Origin: an uncultured beta proteobacterium
GTDB lineage: Bacteria; Pseudomonadota; Gammaproteobacteria; Burkholderiales; Burkholderiaceae
Length of the DNA: 14,517 nt
Assembly (NCBI GenBank): GCA_903909925.1
Contig: CAIVXR010000213.1
Coordinates: 1 to 14,517 of the forward strand
Reading direction: 5' to 3'
Part shown: one piece after another, positions 1-6,632 of the stretch
Numbering within the stretch: the first letter of the stretch is position 1
Layout of the letters: each line of letters starts with the position of its first letter
Notes under the pieces: model-generated
Told to the model about the DNA's origin: nothing
Seen by the model: only the letters and a program-made list of their open reading frames with translations
The model's database searches: none
Translations under genes and position numbers: made by a program

Positions 1-480
1 AATCACGATCTTCTTATTGCTAAATTGTTCAGGATTTTTAACGCTATAAAAAACCTGCTTACCAACAAAAGCCTCTATGCCATCTAGATTGAGGGTGCGA
101 GGCTGAAAGGCGCCTACGCCACCAGCAATAAAGACTGTCTTACTTAAGAAATGTTGGTCTTTAGACGTCGAGATTAAAAAGCAACCATCAGACTGTTTTT
201 CAAGTTGCGTAACTTCTTGCCCTAAATGAAATTGCGCGCCAAAGGGTTTGATTTGCTTTAGTAGATTTTCAGTTAGCTCGCGTCCAGTGCAGACGGGAAT
301 TGCTGGAATGTCGTAGATTGGTTTATCTGGATAAAGCTCGATGCACTGTCCGCCAGCCTCTGGAAGAGAATCAATCACCTGCGCTTTGATTTCTAGAAGG
401 CCAAGTTCAAAGACTTGAAAAAGACCCACAGGCCCGGCGCCAATAATGACTGCGTCGGTTTGGATAGGTGAGTGCAGCAC
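1..480 (-). CDS. Ferredoxin--NADP reductase, thioredoxin-reductase-like (partial, C-terminus off the left edge)
   Basis: The 160 visible residues are the N-terminal FAD-binding part of a two-dinucleotide-fold flavoprotein. A Rossmann motif GAGPVG sits at residues 14-19. It is followed by GGQCIELYPDKPIYDIP, the signature of the YumC-type ferredoxin--NADP(+) reductases, which have no redox-active CxxC. The family is usually about 330-350 residues, so roughly half lies outside the window. The enzyme would move electrons between NADPH and a ferredoxin in the cytoplasm. I place the start at GTG (478-480) because no ATG exists between it and an in-frame TAA about 20 bases upstream. The Shine-Dalgarno is weak. 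The gene begins 26 bases after fdxA on the same strand, which supplies its likely partner and suggests co-transcription. It could be annotated as a generic NAD(P)/FAD-dependent oxidoreductase; family assignment is firm, substrate is inferred. Confidence 0.85.
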   Translation of the reverse strand, partial: MLHSPIQTDAVIIGAGPVGLFQVFELGLLEIKAQVIDSLPEAGGQCIELYPDKPIYDIPAIPVCTGRELTENLLKQIKPFGAQFHLGQEVTQLEKQSDGCFLISTSKDQHFLSKTVFIAGGVGAFQPRTLNLDGIEAFVGKQVFYSVKNPEQFSNKKIVI

Positions 481-506
481 GAATTCTCGAAAAGGAAATT
501 AAGAAA

Positions 507-830
507 TTACTTAACTAGCTGATCGAGTTTATTTTTAACATCTTTCCACTCATCCGCATCAGGCAGCCCCGATTTAGACTTGGTAATAGAAGTCCAGGAT
601 GAGGATAGATCAGCATTGAGTTTGATAAAGGCCTGTTGATCGCTAGGAACATCATCTTCAGCATAGATAGCATTTACAGGGCACTCTGGAACGCAGACAG
701 CGCAGTCAATGCACTCATCTGGATCGATTACTAAAAAATTAGGGCCTTCACGAAAACAGTCAACTGGACAAACATCAACACAGTCGGTGTATTTGCAGCG
801 GATACAGGATTCAGTAACAACGTAAGTCAT
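507..830 (-). CDS. fdxA: 7Fe ferredoxin FdxA ([3Fe-4S][4Fe-4S])
   Basis: This 107-residue protein is a small soluble electron carrier of the Azotobacter FdI/FdxA type. Cys9, Cys17 and Cys50 fit the [3Fe-4S] ligands, and Cys21, Cys40, Cys43 and Cys46 fit the [4Fe-4S] ligands. The spacing matches Azotobacter FdI shifted by one residue. The extra non-ligand cysteines Cys12 and Cys25 are also typical. The roughly 50-residue C-terminal tail without cysteines is normal for the family. The ATG at 828-830 directly precedes the conserved TYVVTESC start; the ribosome binding site is weak. The next gene downstream is a ferredoxin reductase, so the two probably form an NADPH/ferredoxin couple. The physiological acceptor cannot be read from the sequence. 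Confidence 0.97.
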   Translation of the reverse strand: MTYVVTESCIRCKYTDCVDVCPVDCFREGPNFLVIDPDECIDCAVCVPECPVNAIYAEDDVPSDQQAFIKLNADLSSSWTSITKSKSGLPDADEWKDVKNKLDQLVK

Positions 831-848
831 AGTCTTTAGTCTGAAGAA

Positions 849-860
849 CCCCTAAAGGGG
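849..860. other. Small GC-rich hairpin in the fdxA 5' leader
   Basis: CCCC and GGGG flank a four-base TAAA loop, about 19 bases upstream of the fdxA start codon. A G at 861 extends the run. There is no T-tract in either direction, so it is not an intrinsic terminator. It could be a small mRNA leader structure or chance; no function can be assigned. Confidence 0.3.
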
Positions 861-941
861 GCTGTTATTTATAAAACCTCAATTTTAGCCGAAATAGCCA
901 ATTTTTCAGGTGAAGCCCAATTTCTAAGTCCAAAGGCCCTT

Positions 942-971
942 TTGGCGGCTTTAGAAAATCGGAGCTATCCT
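942..971 (+). promoter_or_regulatory. Possible sigma70 promoter for the ketopantoate reductase gene
   Basis: TTGGCG (942-947) and TATCCT (966-971) are separated by 18 bases and each matches the sigma70 consensus at four of six positions. Transcription would begin near 978, about 28 bases before the ATG at 1006. The location in the divergent gap between fdxA and this gene supports it, but the match is modest. Confidence 0.3.
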
Positions 972-1005
972 TGGGGGTCGAAATTAATCAAAAAGAGCAT
1001 CTATT

Positions 1006-1920
1006 ATGAAAATACTGATTGTTGGAGCAGGTGGTATTGGCGGTTTCTTTGGCGCCAAGCTGCAGCAGGCGGGCGCAGATATCACCTATCTATTGCGCAA
1101 GCAACGGCAGCAGCTCATTTTGGATCAGGGCTTAACAATCGAGACCCCTAAGGGTAACTTTACGATCCATCCTAAAACGGTCTTGGCTGATCAGCTAGAG
1201 CCTGTTTATGACCTGATTATTTTGGCGTGCAAAGCCTTTGATTTGGCGGACTCTTTAAAGTCGATCGCTAAAGCGAGTTCAAAGGGAATCATCCTCCCTT
1301 TTTTGAATGGTTACACACATCTTCAAACTTTAGATCGTCAGTTTGGCAAAGAGCGCGTTATGGGTGGCGTAGCGCATATTGCGGCAACCATTTCTGAAAC
1401 AGGTTCAGTAAAGCAGTTGACTGAATTAGGCTCATTGACAATCGGTCCTAGAACGCCAGAACAAGTAGCGTTATGCCAAGAATTATTTGCACTATGTCAA
1501 AAAACCGATTTTGACTCCTTTTACAAGGAGGATATTGAGCAAGCCCTGTGGGATAAATGGGTGTTCCTGGCGACCTTAGCGGGCATGACAACGATCTGTC
1601 GTGGCTCGATTGGCGAGATTGCAGCAACGCCTGATGGCAAAGAGCTCAGTAAGCGTATGTTTGCAGAATGCTGCGCTATTGCTGCGAGCCAAAAACATCC
1701 GATTTCCCAGAAGACTCAAGCCACTTCTGAAGAAATCTTGACGAAAGAAGGATCTCCCTTTACCGCTTCGATGCTCAGAGACTTGCTGGCTGGTAAGAAA
1801 AATGAGCATCAGCATATCTTGGGTGATTTGATTGGCTTTACTAGTAATGGCGCTATAGATTGCCCACTCTTAAAAATTGCTTACACCCATATGGCAGTTG
1901 AGAGTAAGCAGACAGTTTAA
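1006..1920 (+). CDS. panE: 2-dehydropantoate 2-reductase (ketopantoate reductase family)
   Basis: The 304-residue protein has the length and two-domain plan of PanE/ApbA, which reduces ketopantoate to pantoate with NADPH in pantothenate and CoA synthesis. The N-terminal nucleotide-binding motif GAGGIG is at residues 7-12. Lys76 in ACKAFD and Asn101 in LNG match conserved active-site positions. Lys184 in LWDKW fits the catalytic lysine. The C-terminal SMLRDL and the Glu of the NEHQHI segment fit the substrate-binding helices. The usual QNG motif reads LNG here. Many genomes hold several paralogs of this family, some acting on other 2-oxoacids, so the exact substrate is uncertain. An AAAGAG stretch roughly ten bases upstream may serve as ribosome binding site. 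The gene stands 99 bases before an unrelated hypothetical gene on the same strand. Confidence 0.82.
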   Translation: MKILIVGAGGIGGFFGAKLQQAGADITYLLRKQRQQLILDQGLTIETPKGNFTIHPKTVLADQLEPVYDLIILACKAFDLADSLKSIAKASSKGIILPFLNGYTHLQTLDRQFGKERVMGGVAHIAATISETGSVKQLTELGSLTIGPRTPEQVALCQELFALCQKTDFDSFYKEDIEQALWDKWVFLATLAGMTTICRGSIGEIAATPDGKELSKRMFAECCAIAASQKHPISQKTQATSEEILTKEGSPFTASMLRDLLAGKKNEHQHILGDLIGFTSNGAIDCPLLKIAYTHMAVESKQTV

Positions 1921-1965
1921 GCAAGGGCTTTCCCTAGCACTTGATTTTCTAAAGCTAAACCTCAA

Positions 1966-1993
1966 TTGATTACACTTTAGGCATCGGTATCAA
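1966..1993 (+). promoter_or_regulatory. Possible sigma70 promoter for the hypothetical gene at 2020
   Basis: TTGATT (1966-1971) and TATCAA (1988-1993) are spaced by 16 bases, which would start transcription near 2000, about 20 bases before the start codon. The match to consensus is only moderate, and read-through from the preceding gene is also possible. Confidence 0.28.
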
Positions 1994-2019
1994 CAAACCC
2001 CATTAGGAAAGAGTAGACC

Positions 2020-2556
2020 ATGGAAGAGTATCGGCTAAAGATCGATAAAACAGCAAAGCCATTATTAATCATTGATTACACCTTTGGGAGCGATCGCACT
2101 CTAGAGTTAATGAAGTCTACTAATCTGCCTACTACCTTGCAAAACGCTAAGGTAAAGACAGAGTTTGATTTAGCGCATGCCTGGAGTGAGTTTGCCCGTA
2201 AGTATTTAGAGAAGACAAAAGAGATTGCAGCAACCCCCATTTGCTGGCAGGGCCATTACGATCAGTTGGGCCGAGTGATGCTTGAAATGATGCGCTTAAG
2301 TAGAGATAAGCAAGAAATGGTCAATACTGAAGTCTACGAAATCATTCCCAATCTTGAGGAGCTTCCATTTATTAGCAAACCCTCTCGTCTCGAGGATAAG
2401 ATGTTTTGCCGTATTTGGCTTTCTTTAATCCGTCATCCTGCTTTTTTTGAGATGGAGCTAGATGAGGATGAGTTGGCAGCATTTAATTACTGGCAAGGTT
2501 TATTTACCATTGCTTTAGGCAAGACTAATAGTGAACTGCTAAAACAGGCTGCCTAG
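2020..2556 (+). CDS. Hypothetical protein, 178 residues, unrecognised
   Basis: I do not recognise this protein. It has a good ribosome binding site (AGGAAAGAG just upstream of the ATG at 2020) and ends 21 bases before a strong terminator, so it is very likely a real gene. It has no signal peptide or membrane segment and looks cytoplasmic. The N-terminal half is mixed (LKIDKTAKPLLIIDYTFG, then a Lys/Glu-rich helical stretch around residues 45-68). The middle contains methionine-rich GRVMLEMMRLSRDKQEM near residues 88-104. The C-terminal half is acidic with aromatic residues (EMELDEDELAAFNYW near 147-161). No catalytic motif or metal-binding cluster is evident; only two cysteines are present, well apart. 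The neighbours give no functional clue, since the upstream gene is a separate metabolic enzyme. Confidence 0.85.
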   Translation: MEEYRLKIDKTAKPLLIIDYTFGSDRTLELMKSTNLPTTLQNAKVKTEFDLAHAWSEFARKYLEKTKEIAATPICWQGHYDQLGRVMLEMMRLSRDKQEMVNTEVYEIIPNLEELPFISKPSRLEDKMFCRIWLSLIRHPAFFEMELDEDELAAFNYWQGLFTIALGKTNSELLKQAA

Positions 2557-2576
2557 TTCATCTCGATAGTCGACAT

Positions 2577-2605
2577 AAAAAAGCGCTCCGTGAAGAGCGC
2601 TTTTT
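2577..2605. terminator. Bidirectional intrinsic terminator
   Basis: GCGCTC (2583-2588) pairs with GAGCGC (2595-2600) around a six-base loop, and the flanking A-run (2578-2582) and T-run (2601-2605) extend the stem and supply a T-tract in both directions. It lies between convergent genes: the hypothetical gene ending at 2556 and the TRAP large permease ending at 2630. Confidence 0.9.
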
Positions 2606-2629
2606 CTTTTAGTAAAACAACCTAGCCTA

Positions 2630-4510
2630 TCAACCTCCGTAGAGGAACTTCGGCAACCATAATGTCATGCCTGGCCAGATGTACATGAAGACCATACAGG
2701 CAATCACGATGAACATATAAGGCATCATGCCTGCAAAAATCTGGTTAAGCGTAACGCTTGGCGGTGATACACCTTTGAGATAGAAGGCAGACATCGCCAC
2801 CGGTGGTGACAAGAACGCTGCTTGCAGGTTCACGAATACCAAGGTGCCCCACAGAAGTGGATCGATGTTGAAGTGAGTCAACAAAGGCAGGAAGATTGGC
2901 ACGAAAATCACAATAATTTCAGTCCACTCTAAAGGCCATCCCAAGAAGAAGATGATCGCTTGCGAGAGCAGCATGAACTGAATTGGTGTGAGGTCTAACT
3001 TCAGGACCCATTGCTCAATGATCGATTGACCACCCAAAATGGTAAACACAGCTGAGAAGAGTGCTGAGCCTACGAACAACCAGCACACCATCGAGGTTGT
3101 TTTCGCTGTCAAAAATACTGCCTGCTTGGTGCGCTCAAAATCTAAGGTGCCAGCATGAAGTGCCAGAATGAAAGCGCCTAATGCACCCACCGCCGCAGAC
3201 TCAGTAGCAGTAGTAATACCGAGCAAGATCACGGCTAACACCAAGAGCGTAAGAACACCCAATGGCATCACCGACTCAATCAGTAGCTTCAGAATTTCAA
3301 ACTGTTCTTCATCTAACTTGATGTAGTAGTAAACCAACAAGAGCCCAAAGAGTACGCATGTCAAACCAAAGTACAGTCCAAAGTTTTCTGGCGGACCATT
3401 ATCAGCTTCCGCTACTGCTCCAGCTTCAATTGGGTCATCTCCAGAGGCTGCATCTAAGGCAACTAAAGGCGCATCTTCCTCAACTTCTTTAGATTTAGTT
3501 TTGTTAGAGGTAGCATCGATAGCCACTAAAGCTTCCTCGACTGGCTCGGCAGCAGCAGTGGGAGCGGCTTTAGCAACCTGCGTTGCTACTGGAACATTTT
3601 GTGCATCTTTTTCAGCTTGCTGATGAATAATGACATACCACCATACGCCCCACATAGTGACTGCTATCAAAAAGAATGGAGTTAATGCTGCCAAGACATT
3701 CTTAATAATCTGCTTGATAGTGAGTCTTGCCTCAGCTGGTGCGTTGAGTAACTTAGCAGGAGAAAATAAAGCTTTAAATGAGGCAAGCAACATATTTTTT
3801 GAGTAGTGCTCACCTAAAAAGCGAATAGGTGCAGGCACTGGCACGATCAATTGCTCAGGGGGAAGCTTAGGCGCAACCTTCGGATTAATTAAAGCCCAGC
3901 CAATGATGTAGACCAAGTATAAGAATGCGAGGAAGAAGCCTGGCACCATTGCAGCAGCATAGAGCTTAACCACAGATTGGCCTGCAACAGCGGCATAAAC
4001 AATGATCATGACCGAAGGCGGGATCAAAATACCCAAGGTTCCGCCGGCAGTAATAACGCCAGCAGCCAGGCGCGTATCGTAGCCAGCATTCATCATCGGC
4101 TTCATGGCGATCACGCCCATGAGAACCACTACCGCACCAACGAGACCGCTTGCAATACCCCAGAAGGTACAAACAATCAGAGTAGCTACGGCTAATGAGG
4201 CAGGTACACGACGGAATGCGAGCTGGATACTGTAGAACATCTTATCTACTAGCGCTCCTCGTTCCATCACGTATCCCATTAATACAAAGAGCGGAATGGA
4301 GAGGAGGACATCGTTAGTCATACCTCCAAAGGTTCTTTGCACCATCAAGGTAAATACTTTGTTTGCAGCCCAGCTTTGCGATGGGTCATAAAAGGCTACA
4401 AAACCAAACATCATGCCTAAACCCATCAGGGTAAAGGCGGTTGGGAAGCCCAGCATGATTACAACAATAATCAAGCCGAGCATGGCTAAGCCAAGAATTG
4501 GATCACTCAT
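2630..4510 (-). CDS. TRAP transporter large permease (DctM family) with a central insertion
   Basis: This 626-residue integral membrane protein is the transport subunit of a sodium-dependent tripartite ATP-independent periplasmic transporter. Many hydrophobic segments are evident, with family landmarks such as GFPTAFTLMGLGMMFG at residues 21-36, SIPLFVLMGYVMERG at 71-85, GGTLGILIPPS at 156-166 and TTATESAAVGALGAF at 433-447. Typical DctM proteins are about 430 residues. The excess lies in the middle: a hydrophobic helix near 275-295, a hydrophilic Ala/Glu/Asp-rich linker at about 298-376, and another helix near 378-397. The ATG at 4508-4510 overlaps the end of the small permease gene by eight bases, implying translational coupling. 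With the binding protein upstream it probably imports an organic acid; the 2-oxoacid or lactate class is an inference from the binding protein. Confidence 0.95.
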   Translation of the reverse strand: MSDPILGLAMLGLIIVVIMLGFPTAFTLMGLGMMFGFVAFYDPSQSWAANKVFTLMVQRTFGGMTNDVLLSIPLFVLMGYVMERGALVDKMFYSIQLAFRRVPASLAVATLIVCTFWGIASGLVGAVVVLMGVIAMKPMMNAGYDTRLAAGVITAGGTLGILIPPSVMIIVYAAVAGQSVVKLYAAAMVPGFFLAFLYLVYIIGWALINPKVAPKLPPEQLIVPVPAPIRFLGEHYSKNMLLASFKALFSPAKLLNAPAEARLTIKQIIKNVLAALTPFFLIAVTMWGVWWYVIIHQQAEKDAQNVPVATQVAKAAPTAAAEPVEEALVAIDATSNKTKSKEVEEDAPLVALDAASGDDPIEAGAVAEADNGPPENFGLYFGLTCVLFGLLLVYYYIKLDEEQFEILKLLIESVMPLGVLTLLVLAVILLGITTATESAAVGALGAFILALHAGTLDFERTKQAVFLTAKTTSMVCWLFVGSALFSAVFTILGGQSIIEQWVLKLDLTPIQFMLLSQAIIFFLGWPLEWTEIIVIFVPIFLPLLTHFNIDPLLWGTLVFVNLQAAFLSPPVAMSAFYLKGVSPPSVTLNQIFAGMMPYMFIVIACMVFMYIWPGMTLWLPKFLYGG

Positions 4511-5171
4511 GATTTATCTCTTTAGTTTGACCAATGCGATGGTGTGCTGCTTCATCGATGGATTTAGCATTTTTAATTGCGAGTTGACGGGCATCGTCAT
4601 CAACGTGAGTTGATGAAGCTAATTGCTGCTCAATCACATCAATCTCTTCAGCATCTTTGAGACGTTCAGGCCACACCCCAGTTTTGAGACAAACAATGCA
4701 ACGTAGAATCTCAACAAAACCTTGCAGCATCACAAAGGCACCCGCAATTGGAATAATTGTTTTGAAGGGATAGATAACAGGGCCATTGGCAATTTGGGTA
4801 GTGTGCTCACCGATACGCCATGATTCTGCAGCATAGGTATAACCGGCATAAATCAAAGCGGCGATTCCTGGCAGGAAGAAGGTGATATATAGGATTAAAT
4901 CTAATGTAGCTTGGGTGCGTGGTTTCATTGACCCGTAAAGGAAGTCACCGCGAACGTGACCATTTTGTGCCAAAGTATAGGCGCCACAAATCATAAATAA
5001 GGTGCCATAAGCCATGACAGATAACTCACCAATCCATGCGGAAGGGGAGTTAAGTGCATAGCGTCTGACGACGTCTGTAAAAACCATCAGCATTAGTAGA
5101 ACAACAAGCCAAGCAGCAGCTTTACCTACAAAGGTGCTGATTTCGTCTACTGTTAGCATAAATTTATCCAT
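4503..5171 (-). CDS. TRAP transporter small permease (DctQ family)
   Basis: This is the four-helix small membrane subunit that joins the large permease and helps dock the binding protein. Hydrophobic segments lie near residues 17-35, 50-68, 88-110 and 137-160. The family motif around RRYALNSPSAWIGEL (residues 36-50) has the usual Tyr, Trp and Glu. The ATG at 5169-5171 is preceded by AGGAG at ideal spacing. The open frame extends 28 codons further upstream, but that part would translate an intrinsic terminator and carries an unfamilial Arg-rich sequence, so I reject it. The chosen protein is 222 residues, longer than usual because of a charged cytoplasmic-looking tail of about 55 residues. It lies 126 bases downstream of the binding-protein gene and overlaps the large permease by eight bases. 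Confidence 0.92.
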   Translation of the reverse strand: MDKFMLTVDEISTFVGKAAAWLVVLLMLMVFTDVVRRYALNSPSAWIGELSVMAYGTLFMICGAYTLAQNGHVRGDFLYGSMKPRTQATLDLILYITFFLPGIAALIYAGYTYAAESWRIGEHTTQIANGPVIYPFKTIIPIAGAFVMLQGFVEILRCIVCLKTGVWPERLKDAEEIDVIEQQLASSTHVDDDARQLAIKNAKSIDEAAHHRIGQTKEINHE

Positions 5172-5212
5172 AACCACTCTCCTAAGACAACGAACTATTT
5201 CTCTAGGGAAAT

Positions 5213-5243
5213 ATAAAAAAACCGGACGGGGATGCCGTCCGGT
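5213..5243 (-). terminator. Intrinsic terminator between TRAP binding-protein and permease genes
   Basis: Read on the minus strand, ACCGGACG (5243-5236) pairs perfectly with CGTCCGGT (5228-5221) around a seven-base loop, followed by a run of T (5221-5215). It is a strong Rho-independent terminator shape. It lies downstream of the binding-protein gene and about 45 bases before the small-permease start, so part of the transcription would stop here and the rest would read through into the permease genes. Confidence 0.88.
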
Positions 5244-5297
5244 CAAGATGCGCATTAGGGCACATTATTACATAAGCCCAGAGGGCTTTGAAGGGGT

Positions 5298-6413
5298 TTA
5301 GGCCTTGAAATAATGGTCGTAAGCAATCTTCATATCCACATTCACCAGCAAATCCCAGCGAACTGCACGTTGAGCAAAGGCTTTTTGTGAATCAAGCACT
5401 TTCTTGAACATTGGGATTTCAGCAGCTTTTTTAGCAATAATCTTGTCCCAAGCATTCAACTGGGCTACCAAAATAGACTTCGGTGTAGCGTAGAACTTGA
5501 CCTTGTCTTTTGTTTGGAGTTCAGCAAAGTCTTTGGAGTAGCGATCGATCGCTTTCCATGACATATCCTGAGAGGCTGCTTGAGTACCATAAGTCAGAAT
5601 GGCCTGAAGATCTGCAGGCAAGGAGTTAAATTTCTTCTTATTGAAGATAATTTCAAACTGCTCTGAAGACTGGTGGAAGCTTTGCAGCATACAGATTTTA
5701 GATACGTCTGGGAAGCCAAGTAAGCGGTCTGAAGAAGCATTATTAAACTCAGCTGCATCTAATACACCACGATCCATTGCTGGAATAATATCGCCGCCAG
5801 GTAAAGCTTGAACGGATGCGCCCATGTCTGTGAAGATCTCAATAGAGAGGCCAACGGTACGGTACTTCAAGCCCTTCAAGTCCTCTACTTTTGCAATTGG
5901 CTTTTTAAACCAACCTAGTGGCTGTGTTGGCATCGGGCCATAAGGGAATGAAACTACATCGAGCTTAAGGTCGTTATAAATCTCATTGAGTAATTGCTGA
6001 CCACCACCATATTGGTTCCAGGCTAGAACGGTATTAGCATCCATACCAAAAGCAGGGCCTGATCCCCATAGTGCTAGTGCTGGGCTTTTGCCATACCAAT
6101 ATGCCAAAACGCCATGACCGCCATCTAATGTTCCGCTAGAGACAGCATCCAACATATCAAATGCTTTAACTACTGAACCCGCAGGTAGCACTTCAATTTT
6201 GAGGCGGCCACCTGACATCGCATTGATTTTGGTTGCGTAGTCATTAGCGTACTCATGGAAAATATCTTTAGCTGGCCAAGTAGATTGAAAGCGCAAATTA
6301 ATTGTTTGTGCGCTAGAAATCATTGGGAAGCCCATTGCGGCAGCGCCGGCGCTACCAACAGCCGCGTTCTTTAGAAACTTGCGGCGAGGGCTAGTGTTTT
6401 TTGTGTCTGACAT
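5298..6413 (-). CDS. TRAP transporter substrate-binding protein (DctP family, TakP-like, Tat-exported)
   Basis: This 371-residue protein is the periplasmic receptor of the TRAP system. The N-terminus has a twin-arginine motif, PRRKFLK at residues 9-15, followed by a hydrophobic Ala/Gly stretch and a probable cleavage site after SSA near residue 35. The mature part begins with LRFQSTWP. It contains LKYRTVG (Arg185), the position of the conserved carboxylate-binding arginine of the family, and GGDIIPAMDRGVLDAAEF (206-223). These resemble the TakP/lactate-binding branch (mannitol/chloroaromatic group in COG naming), whose studied members bind 2-oxoacids or lactate. The exact ligand cannot be determined here. 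The ATG at 6411-6413 has AGGAG six bases upstream. It is the first gene of the operon, with a candidate promoter just upstream and a terminator just downstream. Confidence 0.93.
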   Translation of the reverse strand: MSDTKNTSPRRKFLKNAAVGSAGAAAMGFPMISSAQTINLRFQSTWPAKDIFHEYANDYATKINAMSGGRLKIEVLPAGSVVKAFDMLDAVSSGTLDGGHGVLAYWYGKSPALALWGSGPAFGMDANTVLAWNQYGGGQQLLNEIYNDLKLDVVSFPYGPMPTQPLGWFKKPIAKVEDLKGLKYRTVGLSIEIFTDMGASVQALPGGDIIPAMDRGVLDAAEFNNASSDRLLGFPDVSKICMLQSFHQSSEQFEIIFNKKKFNSLPADLQAILTYGTQAASQDMSWKAIDRYSKDFAELQTKDKVKFYATPKSILVAQLNAWDKIIAKKAAEIPMFKKVLDSQKAFAQRAVRWDLLVNVDMKIAYDHYFKA

Positions 6414-6435
6414 CTAAATCTCCTAAGGTCATTTT

Positions 6436-6464
6436 TATATAAAATTAACTACTGGATGAAACAA
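6436..6464 (-). promoter_or_regulatory. Probable sigma70 promoter for the TRAP operon
   Basis: On the minus strand TTGTTT (6464-6459) and TATATA (6441-6436) are separated by 17 bases. The -10 box is embedded in an AT-rich stretch, and the start would fall near 6429, giving a leader of about 15 bases that still includes the AGGAG ribosome binding site of the binding-protein gene. The short leader makes the fit only moderate. Confidence 0.4.
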
Positions 6465-6506
6465 AATCCTACAGAGAGCTTATTCTAAATTAGGGTAAAC
6501 AGGGTT

Positions 6507-6520
6507 GAGGGTTTCCCCTC
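6507..6520. other. Inverted repeat in the TRAP/DsbA divergent region
   Basis: GAGGG and CCCTC flank a four-base TTTC centre. It lies about 45 bases upstream of the proposed -35 box of the TRAP promoter and has no T-tract suitable for termination on the plus strand. It could be a protein-binding site or a chance hairpin. Confidence 0.3.
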
Positions 6521-6538
6521 GAAATGAATGGTATTTTC

Positions 6539-6556
6539 ATTGTGCATTGCAGCAAT
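6539..6556. promoter_or_regulatory. Near-palindrome, candidate operator between divergent operons
   Basis: ATTG-TGCA-T-TGCA-G-CAAT reads the same on both strands except for one extra base in the right arm. It sits midway in the 219-base divergent gap, about 75 bases upstream of the proposed TRAP -35 box and about 77 bases before the DsbA-like start. Position and symmetry fit a transcription-factor site that could act on both directions. No regulator gene is adjacent, so this is tentative. Confidence 0.3.
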
Positions 6557-6632
6557 AAAAACGTCACACTTTCCAGATTTAAGCTCAGATTTGCCCCTAC
6601 GGAACTCTGGTGCATGAGTACACTACGTGATC

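Noticed and set aside
942..1151. Plus-strand frame overlapping the start of the ketopantoate reductase gene
   Set aside because: It overlaps the N-terminal Rossmann fold coding region in another frame, and its product has no recognisable feature.
1923..1935. AGGG-CTTT-CCCT hairpin after the ketopantoate reductase gene
   Set aside because: The stem is four pairs with no T-tract, so it does not qualify as an intrinsic terminator.
3977..4195. Open frame antisense to the TRAP large permease
   Set aside because: It lies wholly within a well-supported membrane protein gene, has low-complexity His/Asn content, and no ribosome binding site or family character.
5275..5290. AGCCC-AGA-GGGCT hairpin just after the TRAP binding-protein gene
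   Set aside because: Short stem without a T-run; the stronger hairpin at 5213-5243 explains termination in this gap.
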